DNA of 33,051 bases from Pseudomonadota bacterium (GTDB lineage Bacteria > Pseudomonadota > Alphaproteobacteria > Acetobacterales > Acetobacteraceae): contig JAKBAV010000016.1 in NCBI GenBank assembly GCA_021826225.1, positions 1-33,051 on the forward strand, read 5' to 3'. The notes under the pieces are model-generated. The model was not told where the DNA came from. It did no database searches and was given only the letters and a program-made list of their open reading frames with translations. The translations under genes and the position numbers were made by a program. This document shows positions 31,901-33,051 of this stretch, in pieces (positions within the stretch are counted from its first letter, which is position 1; every line of letters begins with the position of its first letter).

Positions 31901-33051
31901 GACAGGCGGCACGATCAGCGCCGGCACGCTGGATAGCGGCGGCACGACCATTGGCGGCGCGGTGGCGCTGGGCAATACCAATAATATCGGCACGCTGGGC
32001 GCTTTCGCCGCCACGGGCGACATATCGCTAGGCAATAGCGGCGCGCTCGACATTGCCGGTGCGGTCAGCACGCCTGGCCTGCTCACGCTGCGCGCTGGCG
32101 GTGCCATCAGCGAGCTTTCCGGCGGCAGCATCGCGGCGGCGACATTCGGCAGCGGCGGCACCACCATCGGCGGCGATGTGTTGCTGGGCAACGGCAACAG
32201 CATCGGCACGCTGGGCATCACGCTGGGCGGCACCCATGTGCTGGACCTCGTGGATACCGGCTCCCTCACCGTACAGGGGGCGATCAACGGCGGCGGCGCA
32301 ACGCTGGCTGCGACGGATATCACCCTGGCGGCACCTGTATCGGTGGCGAATACGCTGATCGTGGCGGCGTCCGGCACGCTGGATGTGGGCGGCACGCTCA
32401 ACGCCGGCAGCGCAACGCTGAGCGCGGCCGCGATGACGCTGACCGCCCCGGTAACGGTGACCAACGCGCTGGATCTCACCGATACCGGCGCCTTGAACCT
32501 GCCCGGCGCGATCACCGCCGGCAGCGCGACGCTGAGCGCGGCGGGAATGACCCTCTCCGCGCCTGTCTCGGTGGCACGAGAGCTGGTTCTGGAATCCACC
32601 GGCGCGGTTACGGCGGCGGCAGGCGGCACGATCGCCGCTGGCACGCTGGATAGCGGCGGCACGACCATTGGCGGCGCGGTGGCGCTGGGCAATTCCAATA
32701 ATATCGGCACGCTGGGCGCCTTCGCCGCCACGGGCGATATATTGCTCGGCAATAGCGGCGCGCTCGACATTGCCGGTGCGGTCAGCACGCCCGGCCTGCT
32801 CACGCTGCGTAATGGCGGCGCCATCAGCGAGCTTGCCGGCGGCAGCATCGCGGCGGCGACATTCGGCAGCGGCGGCACCACCATCGGCGGCGATGTGTTG
32901 CTGGGCAACGGCAACAGCATCGGTACGCTGGGCGCCATCGCGCTCAGCGGCACACACCGCCTGGCGCTCACGGATACGGCTTCGCTGACCGTGGCGGGCG
33001 CCGTCGATGCCGGCACCGCGACCCTCAGCGCCGCCGCCCTCACCCTGGCGG
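28962..33051 (+). CDS. Filamentous haemagglutinin-like exoprotein (TpsA), incomplete at the 3' end
   Basis: The frame is open from ATG 28962 to the end of the window (over 1360 residues, no stop seen), with GAGAGGG upstream. A signal peptide (about 1-41, TLRAQ) is followed by the TPS secretion domain, recognisable by TIDQSSQRTAIDWQSFNIGSGATVRFNQPSSTAIALNNV and by IVNQSGVVFTHGSQVNAESIVVST, the NxSG/NPNG-type motif. The rest is Gly/Ala/Ser/Thr-rich and forecasts a right-handed beta-helix. From about 30654 it is built of a 410-bp unit in four copies plus 310-bp spacers made of 38-residue sub-repeats. No C-terminal toxin or anchor is visible, so adhesion or biofilm versus contact-dependent inhibition cannot be decided. 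TpsB lies directly upstream. Confidence 0.9.
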   Translation, partial: MEQRTRRLAGGIMPMRQPRAAWLATTAFTAILLAPATLRAQTALAPDTTPQGGVVTGGTATITQGTGTTTIDQSSQRTAIDWQSFNIGSGATVRFNQPSSTAIALNNVVSATPSIIAGKITANGQIVIVNQSGVVFTHGSQVNAESIVVSTSKVATADFMAGHLVFSGPPNPGAKIVNDGELTAGQAGLVGLVAPQVANNGVITARLGQVVLAGASAFTLDLYGDRLISLDVTQAVRAVDVGGHLVPALVTNKGLILADGGKITLTARDADALVTQLIDAGGTIRANTVGSTTGAISVTGVGGNIQIAGNLLAQGTAAGEHGGTVEALTTGTVSVAPTAVIDASGAAGGGIVALGTDIARASAGAADSTAPRAAAVQVAAGAQIKADATGTGNGGKAVLLSSGKTDFAGAISVRGATGGNGGLAEISSDGVISLSGTADATALDGHAGEVLLDPQTLIVTSSAGSASNVSYIDPSSLTNLSGTIDLAASKIIAVDSAINLTGTNAVSLVSNGDMLISASIATAGSLEIDASGSLDIAAGLTASSIALSNSGSGGVLLGAPVLGTLVALQSSGGVTETSGGVIDAATLISASQIGGNALLGNANSITTLGSFAASGNIVLNDIAALAVTGMLHTPSSLTLEDAAGVSELAGGTISAATLSSGGTTIGGDVLLGNGNTIGTLGGITLGGTHVLGLVDTGSLNVQGTLQAGGATLSATNLTLAAPVSVANTLVAVASGTLNVAGAVNAGSATLSGTKVTLSAPLTVANALDLTDGGALNLADAITAGSATLSAAGMTLSAPLSVAQELVLESTGAVTAAAGGTIAAGTLDSGGTTIGGAVALGNSNNIGTLGAFAATGDILLGNSGALDIAGAVSTPGLLTLRNGGAISELAGGSIAAATFGSGGTTIGGDVLLGNGNSIGTLGAIALGSTHALDLVDTGSLTVLGAINAGSATLSAAGLTLAAPVTVAQNLVLESTGAVTAATGGTISAGTLDSGGTTIGGAVALGNTNNIGTLGAFAATGDISLGNSGALDIAGAVSTPGLLTLRAGGAISELSGGSIAAATFGSGGTTIGGDVLLGNGNSIGTLGITLGGTHVLDLVDTGSLTVQGAINGGGATLAATDITLAAPVSVANTLIVAASGTLDVGGTLNAGSATLSAAAMTLTAPVTVTNALDLTDTGALNLPGAITAGSATLSAAGMTLSAPVSVARELVLESTGAVTAAAGGTIAAGTLDSGGTTIGGAVALGNSNNIGTLGAFAATGDILLGNSGALDIAGAVSTPGLLTLRNGGAISELAGGSIAAATFGSGGTTIGGDVLLGNGNSIGTLGAIALSGTHRLALTDTASLTVAGAVDAGTATLSAAALTLA
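30654..31063 (+). repeat. TpsA long repeat, copy 1 (diverged)
   Basis: A 410-bp unit, from the segment encoding LVALQSSGGVTE to VDTGSLNV. It aligns over its whole length with the three later copies without net length change, but shows many substitutions. It ends with the well-conserved STATTIGG-type block read here as SSGGTTIGGDVLLGNGNTIGTL. Confidence 0.75.
31064..31373 (+). repeat. TpsA spacer block 1 (38-residue sub-repeats)
   Basis: A 310-bp block between long repeats 1 and 2. It contains two full 38-residue (114-bp) sub-repeats, starting ATLSATNLTL and ATLSGTKVTL, and the beginning of a third (ATLSAAGMTL). It matches 32273-32582 in length exactly and in sequence closely. Confidence 0.75.
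31374..31783 (+). repeat. TpsA long repeat, copy 2
   Basis: A 410-bp unit, nearly identical at DNA level to copy 4 (32583-32992) through most of its length, with only a few scattered third-position changes. Encodes LVLESTGAVTAAAGGTIAAG through LDLVDTGSLTV. Confidence 0.85.
31866..32272 (+). repeat. TpsA long repeat, copy 3
   Basis: A 407-bp unit, the same as copy 2 except for one codon fewer near its end (GITLGGTHVLD against GAIALGSTHALD) and modest substitutions. It is separated from copy 2 by only 82 bp, which correspond to the last part of a spacer block. Confidence 0.85.
32273..32582 (+). repeat. TpsA spacer block 2 (38-residue sub-repeats)
   Basis: A 310-bp block with the same two-and-a-part 38-residue sub-repeats as 31064-31373 (ATLAATDITL, ATLSAAAMTL, ATLSAAGMTL). 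The equal length shows that spacer plus long unit duplicated together. Confidence 0.75.
32583..32992 (+). repeat. TpsA long repeat, copy 4
   Basis: A 410-bp unit, almost identical to copy 2 until its final 50 bases, where it diverges (LSGTHRLALTDTASLTV). A further spacer-type block (ATLSAAALTLA) begins before the window ends. Confidence 0.85.

Noticed and set aside
31374-32992. Mobile-element or IS copies in the repeated region
   Set aside because: The repeats stay in frame with the exoprotein, have no terminal inverted repeats and encode beta-helix-type sequence.
30371-33043. An 890-residue open frame on the minus strand opposite the TpsA gene
   Set aside because: It mirrors a GGC/GCC-rich repetitive gene, which leaves the antisense frame free of stops. 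Its translation is low-complexity Ser/Pro/Val text with the same repeat period and no ribosome site or domain. The plus strand has a signal peptide and a TPS domain.

Overview
This is a GC-rich chromosomal segment from an alphaproteobacterium, most likely of the acetic-acid-bacteria/Rhodospirillales type. The reasons are codon use heavy in GCC/GGC, the adjacent argJ and parvulin genes, the folP-glmM-thiD run, and an RpoE/ChrR pair of the Rhodobacter sphaeroides kind. No RNA gene, transposase, integrase or CRISPR array was seen. Genes are packed tightly. No gene-free stretch exceeds 300 bases; the longest are 1884-2065 and 26957-27150.

Layout. 1-279 is the 3' end of a sterol-desaturase-family gene, followed by a strong hairpin. 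321-5361 (minus) holds a DegP protease, a tandem-domain universal stress protein, a PuuB-like FAD oxidoreductase, a PCu(A)C-like periplasmic protein and a glutathione S-transferase. 5426-8419 (plus) is an overlapping housekeeping operon: folP, glmM, thiD. 8456-10542 (minus) is argJ plus a periplasmic parvulin.

10621-18886 is the most interesting part. Two divergent, translationally coupled operons meet at 14559-14636. Leftward run an ECF sigma factor (RpoE), its ChrR-type zinc/cupin anti-sigma factor, a lipoprotein alpha/beta hydrolase, a methyltransferase of the cyclopropane-synthase superfamily, and a DUF1295 membrane protein. Rightward run a flavin amine-oxidase-like protein, DUF1365, a second cyclopropane-synthase homologue, DUF2177 and an unrecognised membrane protein. 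Between them are two face-to-face TGATCC -35 boxes, each 18 bp from a plausible -10. I read the locus as a singlet-oxygen/photo-oxidative stress regulon that remodels membrane acyl chains, comparable to the UfaD/UfaM furan-fatty-acid genes of Rhodobacter but with extra members. The rightward cyclopropane-synthase homologue lacks two residues expected for ring closure, which suggests plain methylation.

18896-19987 (minus) is an exported transglutaminase-like protein. 20132-21461 (plus) is an SDR dehydrogenase followed by an NTF2/SnoaL-like protein. 21476-26514 (minus) is a complete YbhGFSR-type ABC exporter. 26663-26956 (minus) is an orphan PAAR spike-tip protein in a patch of short tandem duplications. 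27151-33051 (plus) is a two-partner secretion system: the TpsB outer-membrane transporter and a very large, internally repetitive TpsA haemagglutinin-like exoprotein that runs off the end of the window.
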